The position numbers and the translations under genes are program-made. DNA of 64,000 nt from Frankia alni ACN14a. GTDB taxonomy: Bacteria > Actinomycetota > Actinomycetes > Frankiales > Frankiaceae. Location: positions 6,070,962 to 6,134,961 of the forward strand of contig NC_008278.1 in assembly GCF_000058485.1 (NCBI RefSeq). Direction: 5' to 3'. Shown here piece after piece: positions 9,800 through 20,000 of this stretch; positions within the stretch are counted from its first letter, which is position 1, and each line of letters starts with the position of its first letter. The notes beneath the pieces are model-generated. The model had not been told where the DNA came from. It did no database searches and saw only the letters and a program-made list of their open reading frames with translations.

Positions 9800-10534
9800 G
9801 TGGGGGACTCATACGGTGCGTTCCGGTCGAACGCCGGCTCCACGGAGCAGGTCGTCGGCCACGGTCAACGGCCTGGCGGCGAGCCGTTCTCCCCTCTGCC
9901 CAGCCGGGTGGCCCACCGGCCCGTCGAGGCGCCGCCCACCGGGCCCGGGCCGGTCCGCTCCCGTCGCCGCCGTCCGATGATCGTCGGGATCGGCGGCACC
10001 ACCAGGGCCGACTCCACCACCCACCGGGCTCTGACGACCGTACTCGCGACGATGGCCCAGGCCGGCGCCGAGACGGTGCAGTTCGGATCCGCCGAGCTGG
10101 ACCTGCCGATGTACGCGCCCGAACGCCGCGAGCGCTCCACCGCGGCCCTGCGCCTGCTCGCCGCCGTGGAGCAGTCCGACGCCGTCGTGATCGCCACTCC
10201 CGGTTACCACGGCGGGATGTCCGGCCTGGTCAAGAACGCGCTGGACTACCTGGAGGACCTGCGCGGCGCGCCGCGGCCGTACCTCGACGGGCGGGCAGTC
10301 GGTCTCATCGTCTGCGCCGAGGGCAGCCAGGCGGCCGGAACGACGCTGAGCGCCCTGCGCTCGTCCGTGCACGCCCTGCGCGGCTGGCCGACCCCACTGG
10401 GCGTGACGCTCAACACCGAGCAGCCCCTGTTCGACTCCGCCGGCCGGCTCGTCGACGCCGCCGCCGCCGCGAGACTCGAAACGCTCGCCGATCAGATCAT
10501 GGGATTCACCTACGCCTGGTCCCAGGTGATCTGA
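9800..10534 (+). CDS. NADPH-dependent FMN reductase family oxidoreductase
   Basis: 244 residues from GTG 9800, chosen because GAGGAGG (9789-9795) sits just ahead of it. The flavodoxin-like core begins only at residue 60 (MIVGIGGTTRADSTTHRAL, the phosphate-binding GSxRxxS-type loop). The other FMN-binding signature is TPGYHGGMSGLVKNALDYLE, and GRAVGLIVCAEGS is the third conserved strand. Family role: NAD(P)H-driven reduction of flavin or quinone-like compounds in the cytoplasm. The 59-residue N-terminal extension is polar, Arg/Pro-rich and has no recognised domain; if translation started at ATG 9977 the protein would be a standard 185 residues. Adjacent to soxR on the same strand, so it is a probable member of the redox-stress response. 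Confidence 0.85.
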   Translation: MGDSYGAFRSNAGSTEQVVGHGQRPGGEPFSPLPSRVAHRPVEAPPTGPGPVRSRRRRPMIVGIGGTTRADSTTHRALTTVLATMAQAGAETVQFGSAELDLPMYAPERRERSTAALRLLAAVEQSDAVVIATPGYHGGMSGLVKNALDYLEDLRGAPRPYLDGRAVGLIVCAEGSQAAGTTLSALRSSVHALRGWPTPLGVTLNTEQPLFDSAGRLVDAAAAARLETLADQIMGFTYAWSQVI

Positions 10535-10801
10535 CCCGCCCGGCCGGGCCGCCGCATCGTTCCGTCGCACGGCCCGGTCGCCGGATCCCCGTCGCAGGGC
10601 CCCGCCGCGGGTCCCCGCCGCACCGCCACCGCTCTACCCGGTGGCGACCTCCCCGTCCCGGTACCGTTCCGCATCGTGACGGTCCCGCCACGGCTCACCC
10701 TGGCGTATCCGCCCAGACGGGACGGGTCTACCGTGGCTGGCCCCGGCGGCGGAACGGGGGTGCCCGGCGCGGCCGGGCGGGCGGATGACGAGGAGACGGA
10801 C

Positions 10802-12088
10802 GTGCGACGACGGTACGGGCTGCGTGGGCTCGCCCGGACAGGTCTGGCCCGGGCGGGTCTGGCCGCCGCACTCGCGGCGACGCTCGCCGGGTGCGGCGGT
10901 GGTTCGGACGGCGGGTCGGGCGGCTCGGCGGCGTCCGATCCCGCCGCGAAGGGATCCCCCGTCAAGCTGATGATCATCGCGCCGACGGGCACCGCGGGGA
11001 CGAACTACCCCGAGATGGTGGCGTCCGCCCGCGCCGCCGTCCGTGGCGTCAACGCCCGCGGCGGGATCGCCGGGCACCCCGTCGAGCTCGTCCACTGCAA
11101 CGAACGCAACGACGCCGCCAGCGCGAAGAAGTGCGCCCAGCAGGCCGTCGACTCCGGCGTCCTCGCCGTCGTCAGCGAGGTCAGCGGCACCGGTGGGATC
11201 ATGCCGATCCTGCAGAACGCGGGCATCCCGTCGATCGGGTCGGCCGGCATCTCCGCCGACGGCTCCGAGCTCAGCTCCCCCGTCAGCTACGTCGTCAGCC
11301 CGTTGACGCTCTACCCGGCGGTCTGCCCGGCGCTGCTGGTGAAGGCGGGCGCGAGCCACCTCGGCCTGGTCGGCTACGACCTCAGCGCCAGCGACCGGCT
11401 GATCGTCATGGCCGAGGGCGGCGCGAAGGCCGTCAGCCACCCGATCAACCCGAAGATCCGCATCCCGATCACGACGAGCGACTTCACCCCGGCGATCTCC
11501 CAGCTGTCGCGCTCCGGCGCCGACGGCGCGGTGCTGGTCGTGTTCGACCAGGCCGCCTACGCGGTGATCTCCAAGTCCGGCCAGCAGATCCGCACCTGCC
11601 ACGCGGCGGGCACCCTGTCGCCGAAGTACCTGGCCACGCTCGGCCCGGCGGCGGACAAGCTCGTCGTCGCCACCGCCTTCCCGGAACTGAGCCAGGCCGC
11701 CCAGTTCCCCGAGGTCGCGCGGATGGTCTCCGAGCTGGACGCGGAGCAGGCCGCCGGGGACGCCGACGCCGCACCCGCCCTGCGCACCACGACGACCACC
11801 ACCGGGGCGTGGCTGTCCGTCCAGATCGCCGCGAAGGTCGGCAGTCAGGTGTCCGGGCCGCTGACGTCGAAGAACCTGCTCGCCCAGCTCAACCGGACCA
11901 GGCATCTGGACTTGGGCGGCATCGTCCCGCCGCTGGACCTCACCGCGACCACCCCGATCCCCGGCGCGGAGCGCATCTTCAACACGACTCTGCGGGGTGC
12001 CCGCTGGGACAGCGCCTCGAAGTCGTTCGTCCCCCTCGGCCCCGAGACCTACAACGGCCTGGACATCCTGCGTCGCGCCGGCTCCTGA
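10802..12088 (+). CDS. Branched-chain amino acid/amide ABC transporter substrate-binding lipoprotein (LivJ/K type)
   Basis: 428 residues from GTG 10802, preceded by AGGAG six bases upstream. The signal ends in the lipobox LAGC with Cys at about residue 26, so the protein is anchored outside the membrane. The body is a type I periplasmic-binding fold: PTGTAGTNYPEMVASARAAV, VNARGGIAGHPVELVHCNERND, and VLAVVSEVSGTGGIMPILQNAGIPSIGSAG are typical Liv-binding-protein segments. It runs convergently toward a fused Liv permease/ATPase gene only 79 bp away, so the two probably form one uptake system transcribed from separate promoters. The ligand (amino acid, amide or urea-like) cannot be read from the sequence. 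Confidence 0.88.
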   Translation: MRRRYGLRGLARTGLARAGLAAALAATLAGCGGGSDGGSGGSAASDPAAKGSPVKLMIIAPTGTAGTNYPEMVASARAAVRGVNARGGIAGHPVELVHCNERNDAASAKKCAQQAVDSGVLAVVSEVSGTGGIMPILQNAGIPSIGSAGISADGSELSSPVSYVVSPLTLYPAVCPALLVKAGASHLGLVGYDLSASDRLIVMAEGGAKAVSHPINPKIRIPITTSDFTPAISQLSRSGADGAVLVVFDQAAYAVISKSGQQIRTCHAAGTLSPKYLATLGPAADKLVVATAFPELSQAAQFPEVARMVSELDAEQAAGDADAAPALRTTTTTTGAWLSVQIAAKVGSQVSGPLTSKNLLAQLNRTRHLDLGGIVPPLDLTATTPIPGAERIFNTTLRGARWDSASKSFVPLGPETYNGLDILRRAGS

Positions 12089-12167
12089 GCGCCGTCCGCC
12101 CGCCGGGCAGCGACGCGCCACCATCCCCCTGCGCCGGCGGCGCGCGCCGGCTGGCCGGCGGGGCTGG

Positions 12168-15100
12168 TCAGGGAAGGGGGGCGTAGGCGGGCTCCGGGTC
12201 ACCGAGGTAGGCCGCCCGCACCCGGGGGTCGGCGGCCACCTGCGCCGGGGTTCCCTCGGCGATGAGCGTGCCGGCGTCGAGGACGACCACCCGGTCGCAG
12301 ACTCCCATGATCACGTTCATGTCGTGCTCGTTGAGCAGGATGCCCAGCCCCCACTCGTCCGCGAGGCGGCGCAGCAGGGCCGCGACCTCGGCGCTGGCCG
12401 ACTCGTCGAGGCCGGCGCACGGCTCGTCGAGCAGCAGCACGGCCGGCCCGGCCGCGACGGCGCGGGCGATGGCCAGCAGCCGGCGGCGGCCGTAGGGCAG
12501 GTCGGAGACGGTGCGCAGCAGATCCTCGCGCAGCCCGAAGGCGTCGACGGCGGCGATCGCCGCGGCGGGCAGCGGCCGCGACCGCGGGACCACCAGGTCG
12601 GTCAGGTACGCGCGGGCGTCGCGGCGGTCGCTGGCCGCCTGGATGTTCTCCAGCACGGTGAGGTCGTCGAACAGCTCCAGGTTCTGGAACGACCGGCTGA
12701 TGCCCGCGCGGGCCCGCCGGTGCGCGGGCAGCCGGTCGAGGCGGACCTCGCCGAGGGTCATCGAGGTGACCGACGCGGAGGTGTAGCCGGTGATCGCGTC
12801 GATGACCGTCGTCTTGCCCGCGCCGTTCGGGCCGATCATCCCGACCACCTGGCCGGGCGCGACCCGCAGGTCGACGGCGCGCACCGCGTGCACCGCGCCG
12901 AAGCTGACCGTCAGCCCCCGCACCGACAGCGCCGCCGGCTCCACCGCGCCGGAGAACCCGCGCCCCGGCGAGACGGCGACAGGGGCGCCCGCAGCGAGCG
13001 CCGGAGAGTGCGCAGGTGCGCCCGATGCGAGCGTCGGAGAGTGCGCAGGAGCGAGCGCCGGGCGGTCCCCCGGGGCCGCGCGCAGCGCCCGGTCCAGCCG
13101 GCCGGCGTCGGCGCGACGGCGACGGTCGGCCGCGCCGGGCAGGTGGCGGTCGCGCAGCAGGCGGGCGGTGCGGGCGTTCTCGGGCGCCATCCCGCCGCCG
13201 GAGCGGGAGAGCACGACGACGAGGACGATCCCGCCGATCAGCGGCACGTACCGGTCCAGCTCGGCCAGCCAGTCGCGCACCACGCCCCCGAAGGCGACGC
13301 CGAGCACGGCCGCTCCCACCGCGACGACCCAGGGCAGCCGCCGCCGCGCCGCCGCGCCGAGCCGAGCGCCGGTGCGCCGGTCGCCGGCCACCGCGGCGCC
13401 GGCGGCGAGACCACCCACGCCGGCGATCGCCGCGACGACGACCCGCAGCAGCGCGCCGAGCCGGCCGAGCCACTCCCCGACCGCGCCGCCGATGCGGGTC
13501 GCCAGCGCGCCGGCGGCCATCGTCGCGCCCGCGAACGAGCCGCTGACCCAGCCGACCCCGCCGACGACGGCGTAGGCGATGAGCAGGATCGAGGAGAACG
13601 GCGCGAACGTTCCGTCGCCGTAGTCGATGTTGCCGCGCTCGCCGTAGACGTAGAAGGCGTAGAGCACCCCGCCGAACCCGGCGATGGCCGCCGACAACGC
13701 GAACGCGTACAGCTTGGCGGCCACGACGCTGATGCCCAGCGCCGCGGCGGCGCGCTCGTTGGTCCGCACCGCGATGAGCCGCCGCCCGGCCCGTCCCCGG
13801 CGCAGGTTCGCGACCGCGAGCGCGACCAGGACGAAGGCGAGCACGGACACGGTCGCGAAGCCCCGCGGATCGGTCACCTTGTCCAGCGGGACGCCGAGGA
13901 AGCGCTGGCGTCCCACCACCGTTCCCTCCGGCGAGGCGAGGTCACCGAACAGCGACCCGAGTCCCCCCGCCCCCGGGGGTGGCGGAGAGTGGTAGCCACG
14001 CTGGAACAGCAGGGCGTCGACGGCCGCGCCGAGGCCGAGCGTCACCACCGCGAGCTGCAACCCCCGGGTGCGCAGCGCGGGCAGCGCGAACAGCAGCCCG
14101 ACGACGGCGGTGCCGGCCACCCCGACGGCCATCGCCGCCTCCAGCGGCCAGCCGCGGGTCGCCACCAGCCGCCCGGCGATGAGCGCCGCGATCCCGGAGA
14201 AGGCGAGCTGGGCCAGCGAGAGCTGCCCGGTGAACCCGACGAGCACCACGACCGACAGGATGATCAACGCCCACAGCGCGTTGGCGTCGAGGGCGTCGAC
14301 CCAGTCACGGGGCAGCAGCCAGACCGCCGCCAGCATCGCCGCGACGGCGACGGCGAGGGCACGCGGATGGACCCGGCCGCTGCCGAGCACCGGATGGCGC
14401 TCGGCGAGGTGGCCCCGCTCGGGCAGGCCCCGGCCGCGTACGGCCAGGTAGAAGACGATGACGGCCAGCGGCACCGCTCGGTCGACCCCGCGCCACCAGG
14501 GATGGTGTGCGACGAGCTCGTACTGCGCCTCCACCTCGATGACGCCGAGGGCGAGACCGCCGAGCAGCACCCCGGGGAAGGACGCGAACCGCGCCACCAG
14601 CGCCACCGCCAGCGCCGGCACGATGAGCAGCAGCAGGTTCGTCGCGGACAGCGGGTTCTGCAGCGGGGCGAGCAGGACGCCCCCGAGCCCGGCGAGCGCG
14701 CCGCCGGCACCCCACGCCCCGGCGGCGATCGCGTCGACGGACCAGCCGAAGGTGGCGGCGGCCCGCGGGTTCTCGGTGGCCGCCGTCGCCGCGAGCCCCA
14801 CCGTCGTGAACCGGAAGACCGCCCACGCCGCCGCGACGACCGCGACGACCGCGGCGAGCCGGACGAACACGTCCACGCCGACGGACTCGCCGAACAGCTC
14901 GACCGTGCCGGTGGGCAGCACCGTCGGGGAGGTGCGCACCGCACCGGCGAACATCAGCGTCAGCGACGACTGGAGAATGATCAGCAGGCCGAGGGTCGCC
15001 ATCAGCCGCAGCAGCGCCGTCGCCTCCCGCAGCGGGCGCATGACCAGAACCTGGAACCCGACGCCGATGCCGGCCGTCGACGCGACCGCGAGCACCGCGG

Positions 15101-15290
15101 CCAGACCCAGGGGAAGCCCCCACGGACCGTGCAGGCCGTGGAAGGCGTAGGCGGCCCACGCCACCAGCGCACCCTGGGCCATGTTGAGCACCCCGGCCCC
15201 GCGGGCGATCACCACCACGCCCGCGGCGACCAGCGCGTACAGCGCGCCCGTCCCGAGGCTGAGCAGCGCGAAGCCCATGACGTCGTTCAC
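12168..15290 (-). CDS. Fused LivH-LivM-LivG: branched-chain amino acid-type ABC transporter permeases and ATPase in one chain
   Basis: 1040 residues in one uninterrupted frame from GTG 15290. Residues ~1-290 are a LivH permease (ALYALVAAGVVVIARGAGVLNMAQGA). Residues ~325-650 are a LivM permease (VGFTGQLSLAQLAFSGIAALIAG and RGLQLAVVTLGLGAAVDALLF). Extra hydrophobic segments and a linker with APAHSPTLASG-type repeats lead to the ATPase from about residue 787. The ATPase has Walker A GPNGAGKTT (~820), Q-loop in SRSFQNLELFDD, signature region SDLPYGRRRLLAIARA, Walker B AVLLLDEPCAGLDE and switch His in LNEHDMNVIM, so it is a LivG-type protein. The signature LPYGRRR is a variant of the LivG form LSYGQQR. 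No second ATPase (LivF) is present in the window. The convergent lipoprotein gene is the likely binding protein. Confidence 0.9.
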   Translation of the reverse strand: MNDVMGFALLSLGTGALYALVAAGVVVIARGAGVLNMAQGALVAWAAYAFHGLHGPWGLPLGLAAVLAVASTAGIGVGFQVLVMRPLREATALLRLMATLGLLIILQSSLTLMFAGAVRTSPTVLPTGTVELFGESVGVDVFVRLAAVVAVVAAAWAVFRFTTVGLAATAATENPRAAATFGWSVDAIAAGAWGAGGALAGLGGVLLAPLQNPLSATNLLLLIVPALAVALVARFASFPGVLLGGLALGVIEVEAQYELVAHHPWWRGVDRAVPLAVIVFYLAVRGRGLPERGHLAERHPVLGSGRVHPRALAVAVAAMLAAVWLLPRDWVDALDANALWALIILSVVVLVGFTGQLSLAQLAFSGIAALIAGRLVATRGWPLEAAMAVGVAGTAVVGLLFALPALRTRGLQLAVVTLGLGAAVDALLFQRGYHSPPPPGAGGLGSLFGDLASPEGTVVGRQRFLGVPLDKVTDPRGFATVSVLAFVLVALAVANLRRGRAGRRLIAVRTNERAAAALGISVVAAKLYAFALSAAIAGFGGVLYAFYVYGERGNIDYGDGTFAPFSSILLIAYAVVGGVGWVSGSFAGATMAAGALATRIGGAVGEWLGRLGALLRVVVAAIAGVGGLAAGAAVAGDRRTGARLGAAARRRLPWVVAVGAAVLGVAFGGVVRDWLAELDRYVPLIGGIVLVVVLSRSGGGMAPENARTARLLRDRHLPGAADRRRRADAGRLDRALRAAPGDRPALAPAHSPTLASGAPAHSPALAAGAPVAVSPGRGFSGAVEPAALSVRGLTVSFGAVHAVRAVDLRVAPGQVVGMIGPNGAGKTTVIDAITGYTSASVTSMTLGEVRLDRLPAHRRARAGISRSFQNLELFDDLTVLENIQAASDRRDARAYLTDLVVPRSRPLPAAAIAAVDAFGLREDLLRTVSDLPYGRRRLLAIARAVAAGPAVLLLDEPCAGLDESASAEVAALLRRLADEWGLGILLNEHDMNVIMGVCDRVVVLDAGTLIAEGTPAQVAADPRVRAAYLGDPEPAYAPLP

Positions 15291-15885
15291 GGTCCACCCT
15301 GCTCCGGGCGCCGCGTGCCGGCACGCCCTGCTTCATCCCCCCAGCGGTCCCCCGTGGCGGCCACCGGCCCGCCCCGGTCGCGACGAGCGGCTCGGCGCCC
15401 ATCGCGCCACGGACCTGGCGCGTCGGAACCGCTGATCACGGCGACCGACGCAGACGGTACGGCGGGCGCGACCGGCGTGACAAGCAAACCCTCCACAACA
15501 GCCGCGGCAGCCCACGCCATGATCACCGATCGGCGGTGGCGACCATTGCGGCCCACAGGGCCCACCGGACTCCCGGCAGCAGGCCGGGCCGGGTGATCGT
15601 GGCCTTACCGGCGGACACCGGACGCTCACGCCAGGTCGCTCGGACGAGCCGCAATCCGCCCGGACGTGGCACGGACCTGGCGCCGCGCGGCGTCAGGCAT
15701 GGTGGCCGCGCCCATCTCCCGGTACATCTAGAACAGGCAGACAGAACAGGCCGACACGTCGCCGTCGCCCGGCGCCCGCCCGAACCCGGTGATCGGCCGA
15801 CGGCGGCGCATCCTCACGACCAGTACACGGCCTCACGACCAGTACGCGGCCACGGCCGACCAGAACAGCCACGGGAGTGGGACGG
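15291..15885. other. Intergenic region, no gene recognised
   Basis: 595 bp between the divergent Liv fusion and the TerD-CAP gene. Frames through it have no recognisable domain. Near 15814-15852 there is a direct repeat of about 20 bp (CCTCACGACCAGTAC followed by a variable base and CGGC, twice). Promoters for both flanking genes must lie here but none is clear enough to place. Confidence 0.5.
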
Positions 15886-16983
15886 ATGACAGAGCTCGTG
15901 CCCGGTGCGAACGCGCCGCTGCCCCGCGGCCCCGTCTCGGTTCGCCTGATCGGGCCGTTCGACCTGTGCGCGTTGGTGACCGCGGCGCATGGCAAGGTCG
16001 ACGGGGATGACGACTTCGTGTTCTACAACCAGCCGGCGACGGCCGGCGTCATCCTCAGCGGCGACGAGGTGATGGTCGACCCGGAGCGGCTGCGGCCCGG
16101 TGCCGAGCGCGTCGTGATCGTCGCCAGCTCCGAGGACGGCACGACGCCCTTCGGGCGGCTGCCCGGGCCCGTCGTCACGTTGCACGACCGGCGCGGCAAC
16201 CTCAACGCCCACTTCACCCCGCCGCCGCTGACCAGCGAGACCGTGGTCACCCTCATCGAAATCTACCGTCGGGGCGCGCAGTGGAAGGTCCGCGCCGTCG
16301 GGCAGGGGTACGCCGACGGCCTGGCCGGCCTCGCCCGCGACTTCGGCGTGGACGTCGACGACGGCAGCCCGGCCACGCCCGAGACCGCGGCTCCCCCGCC
16401 CGACCCCACCCCGGCCGTCCCCCGCCAGGACACTCCCGCCAGCCCTGCCCCGACCCACGCCGCCCACGCCGGCGCCGGCGCCGCCCCCGTCCCGGCCGGC
16501 GGCCCGCCGGCACGGTGGGGCGAGCAGGCCGCGGCCGGCCGCGGGCAGGTGCGCGACGAGCGGCCGGGGCCGGCCGGGGCCGGGGAGGACGGCGTCTCGT
16601 CGATGCTGGCCCAGGTCGTCACGCTGACGAACATCGAACGCGAGCGGGAGGGCCTCGCGCCGCTCGCCGTCGACGCGCGGCTGGCCGCCGCCGCCGAGTC
16701 CCACAGCCGGGACATGGCGGCACGGGGCTTCTTCGCCCACACCAGCCCGGACGGCCGTACGGTGTCCGACCGGGTGACGGACCTGGGCTACCGCTACGCC
16801 CGGGTCGCCGAGAACATCGCCGCCGGCCAGACCACGGCCGAGGAGGTCGTCGCCGGCTGGATGCAGAGCCCCGGCCACCGGGCCAACATCCTCATCCCGC
16901 AGCTACGCCAGATCGGCGTCGGGCACGCCACCGGCGGCGAGTACGGCACCTACTGGACGCAGGTCTTCGGCGTCCTGCTCTGA
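15886..16983 (+). CDS. TerD-like stress domain fused to a CAP/SCP domain
   Basis: 365 residues from ATG 15886 (GGGAG eight bases upstream; an in-frame GTG three codons earlier is weaker). Residues 1-~155 start MTELVPGANAPLP and continue LCALVTAAHGKVDGDDDFVFYNQPATAGV and RVVIVASSEDG, the pattern of TerD/TerZ bacterial stress proteins. The segment DGDDDFVFYNQ carries the Asp/Asn cluster that binds Ca2+ in TerD. A Pro/Ala-rich linker (~160-225) joins a CAP/SCP-PR1 domain (~235-365) with LTNIEREREGLAPLAVD, HSRDMAARGFFAHTSPDG, AENIAAGQ and GWMQSPGHRANIL, the four family signatures. CAP proteins are normally secreted, but no signal peptide or membrane segment is visible here. TerD proteins are cytoplasmic, so the location is unresolved. 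Function unknown. Confidence 0.85.
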   Translation: MTELVPGANAPLPRGPVSVRLIGPFDLCALVTAAHGKVDGDDDFVFYNQPATAGVILSGDEVMVDPERLRPGAERVVIVASSEDGTTPFGRLPGPVVTLHDRRGNLNAHFTPPPLTSETVVTLIEIYRRGAQWKVRAVGQGYADGLAGLARDFGVDVDDGSPATPETAAPPPDPTPAVPRQDTPASPAPTHAAHAGAGAAPVPAGGPPARWGEQAAAGRGQVRDERPGPAGAGEDGVSSMLAQVVTLTNIEREREGLAPLAVDARLAAAAESHSRDMAARGFFAHTSPDGRTVSDRVTDLGYRYARVAENIAAGQTTAEEVVAGWMQSPGHRANILIPQLRQIGVGHATGGEYGTYWTQVFGVLL

Positions 16984-17020
16984 ACCGGCGGCCGGACGCC
17001 CACCCCGGGGGGGGATGCGC

Positions 17021-20000
17021 CTACCGGCGGCGCTCCTCGGCGAGCCGGTCCAGCTGACCGTGGGTGAGCGTGGCCCCATGCTCGTCCCCGACCTTCAGGA
17101 ACAGGTCGAGGGAGCGGCGGTAGAGGGTGTCGGCCTCCTCGAACCGTTGTAGCTCCTGTAGGAGCAGGCCGAACTCGTGGTAGGTGCGCGCGGCGAGGAC
17201 GTCGTCGCCGGTCTTCACGAAGAGGGCGGTGGCGTGGCGGTAGTGGCCTTCGGCCTCCTCGAACCGCTGTTGCTCCTTCGTGAGCAGGCCGAGGTTGTGG
17301 TGGATGAGTGCGGCGCCATGCTCATCGCCGGATTTCAGGAAGAGCGTGACGGACTGGCGGTAGTGGGCTTCGGACTCCTCGAACCGTTGTTGCCGATCCG
17401 CGCCCAGGCCGAGATAGAAGTAGATGAGCGCGGCGCTGTGGTCGTCCCCGAGCTTCAGAAAAAGGTCGAGAGCGTGCCGCTGGTGGGTCTCGGCTTCCTG
17501 GAACCGCTGCCGCCCCTGCGCAATCGCACCGAGCTGACGGTGGGTCAGGGCAGCGTTGTACTCGTCACCGGACTTCAGGAAGAGGTCGAGAGCGTGGCCG
17601 TAGTGGGTCTCGGCGTCCTCGAACCGCTGCTGCTCCTGGGCAATCCTGCCCAGGCCGTAGTAGCCGAGCGTGGCACCTCGCTCGTCACCGACCTTCAGGC
17701 TGAGGTCGAGGAAGCGGCGGTAGTTGAGGTCGGCTTCCTCGAACCGTCGCTGGTCCACCGCGATCGCACCGAGCTGGTGGTAGGCGAGCGCGGCGCCATG
17801 CTCGTTACCGGCCGCCAGCGTGAGGTCGAGCGAGCGGCGGTAGTGGGCGTCGGCCTGCTCGAACTGTCCCTGTGCCTGCGCGACCGTGCCGAGCTGGTAA
17901 TAGGTGTGCGCGACGCCGTCCCGGTCGCCGAACGTGCGGAGCAGGTCGAGGGCGTGCTGGTAGTGGGTGCCGGCCTCCTCGAACCGTCGCTGCTGCTGGG
18001 CCGCGATGCCGAGATTGTGGTAAATACCTGCGGCACCGTGCTCGTCCCCGATCTTCAGCTTGAGGTCGAGGGAACGGCGGAGATAGGTCTCGGCTTCCTG
18101 GAACCGTCGCCGGTCCACCGCGAGCGTGCCGAGCTGGTGATAGGTGCTCGCGGCGCCGGGCTCGTCCCCGAAATTCAGGAAGAGGTCGAGGGAGCTGCGG
18201 TAATGGGCGTCGGCCTGCTCGAACTGGCGCTGCATCTGCGCCAGCTTGCCGAGCTGGTGGTAGGTGGCCGCGGCATTGTTCTCGTCCCCGGCCTCCAGCC
18301 TGAGGTCGAGGGCGGTCCGATAGTGGATTTCGGCCTCGTCGAACTGGCGCTGTTCCTCCGCGACGATGCCGGCGAGATGGTGCAGGTGGGCGATCTCCTC
18401 CCGCCCGGAGGCGGTGCCGGGGTCCGGGTAGGCGCCGATGGTGCGGGTGATCAGGTGCAGTCGAGGGTGGTGCTGCTGCGTCTGCCCGAGGTACGAATCC
18501 AGCGGTACGAGAACGGGAAGGACGGGTTGTGCCGTGGTGAGGGCATGAGTGAGGGCCCCCTGCAGGTTGGCGTAGGACGCGGCGGTAACGGCCCGCCCCA
18601 GTGTCCGTTCCTCCGCCGCCTGGGAGATGAGGAGCTGCTGGGCCCACTCACCGATGCCACAGTAGAACTGGTAATGGGCGTCGGCCGCGTCCGCCCGGTG
18701 GGGAAGGTCGCGGATACGGGTGCGCAGAAAGTAGGGCAGAACGGGTTGGACCTGCACCATGTCACTGAGATGCGGGTGCGGGGTGGCGAGGCCGACGCCG
18801 ACGGCATGCTCCACCGCGCCCGCCAGGTCGAGCGGGCCGAGCGCCGCGATCGCCGGAAAGCCGGCGAGGATCTCCTGGTAGTGGGCCAGGGACGCGCCGG
18901 TGGGCACGACGGCGGTGAACGGGGCGAGCAGGAGCAGGGACTGCTGAAGTGCCGGGTCGAGTTTGCCGTAGCTGTACTCGATCGCGGTGCGGACCAGCCC
19001 GACCGGGTCGGCGTCGCGCTCGCCGGTGTCGAGATCGTCCAAGACCCCCGTCGGAGTGGCTCCAGCCAGCACGGGCAGGACGGCGGTGAGCGGGAGCGGG
19101 TAGCCGCCGAGCAGGTCGATGAGCCGGTCCAGCGCCGCCCGTTGGTCAGGATCCTCCCGGTGCCGGGTGGCGCCGTGGCGGATCAGGATCCGTCCGGCCA
19201 GGTCCCGGGCCGCCTGGGGATCCAGCCCGGGCAGCAGGTAGACGTTGTCCGTGAAGGTCCCGGGGGCGAGCCAGCCCTCCGCCTCGCGGGAGCCGATCAG
19301 GGCCAGCGTCCGGCCGCCCCGCAGCCGACCCAGCAGCAGCCGCAGCCGCTGCTGCTCGGGTTCGGGGAGGGCGTGCGGGATCGACGCCGGACTCGCCGTG
19401 ATCGACTCGGCGTTGTCCACGAGGAGCAGGTGCCGTCGGGACCGTAGCAGCCCCGCGATCTTCTCCAGCTGGGCGTCCTCGGACAGCGCGTCGAGTCTCG
19501 CCTGCTCGACCGGGTCGAGGAGACGTCTCCCGATCTCTCGCACGATCTGCCCGGCAGTCCACGCCTGATCCTCGTAGCTGAATCGGAACACCTCGTCCAC
19601 CAGGCCGGTGCGCTGCCACCACCAGCCCAGATGGGCCAGCAGCGCCGACTTCCCGGCCCCGGCCATTCCCCGCACGAGCAGCACGTTCCGAACGTCGTCG
19701 AGCAGGAGGCGGCGTTCGACGGTCTGCACGTCCAGGTCTCGGCCGACGAAGCCGTACTCGGTAGCCGGTTCGTCGGCCACCGCCGCCTGCCTGGCGTAGA
19801 ACCGTTCGGATTCCGGCCCGGTCATCTCCCGTAGCCGCAGATCCACCGGGCGCTGCCGGTAGAGCACCGGCAGCATCCAGTCCTCCAACGTGAGTTCCTC
19901 GTTGAAGTACGCCTGCCGGGCCGGCTCCTCGAACAGCCGTCGCCGGGCGACGTGCACCGCGGCCACCGGATCCGCCTGCGCGGCCAGCCTGCCGTACAGG

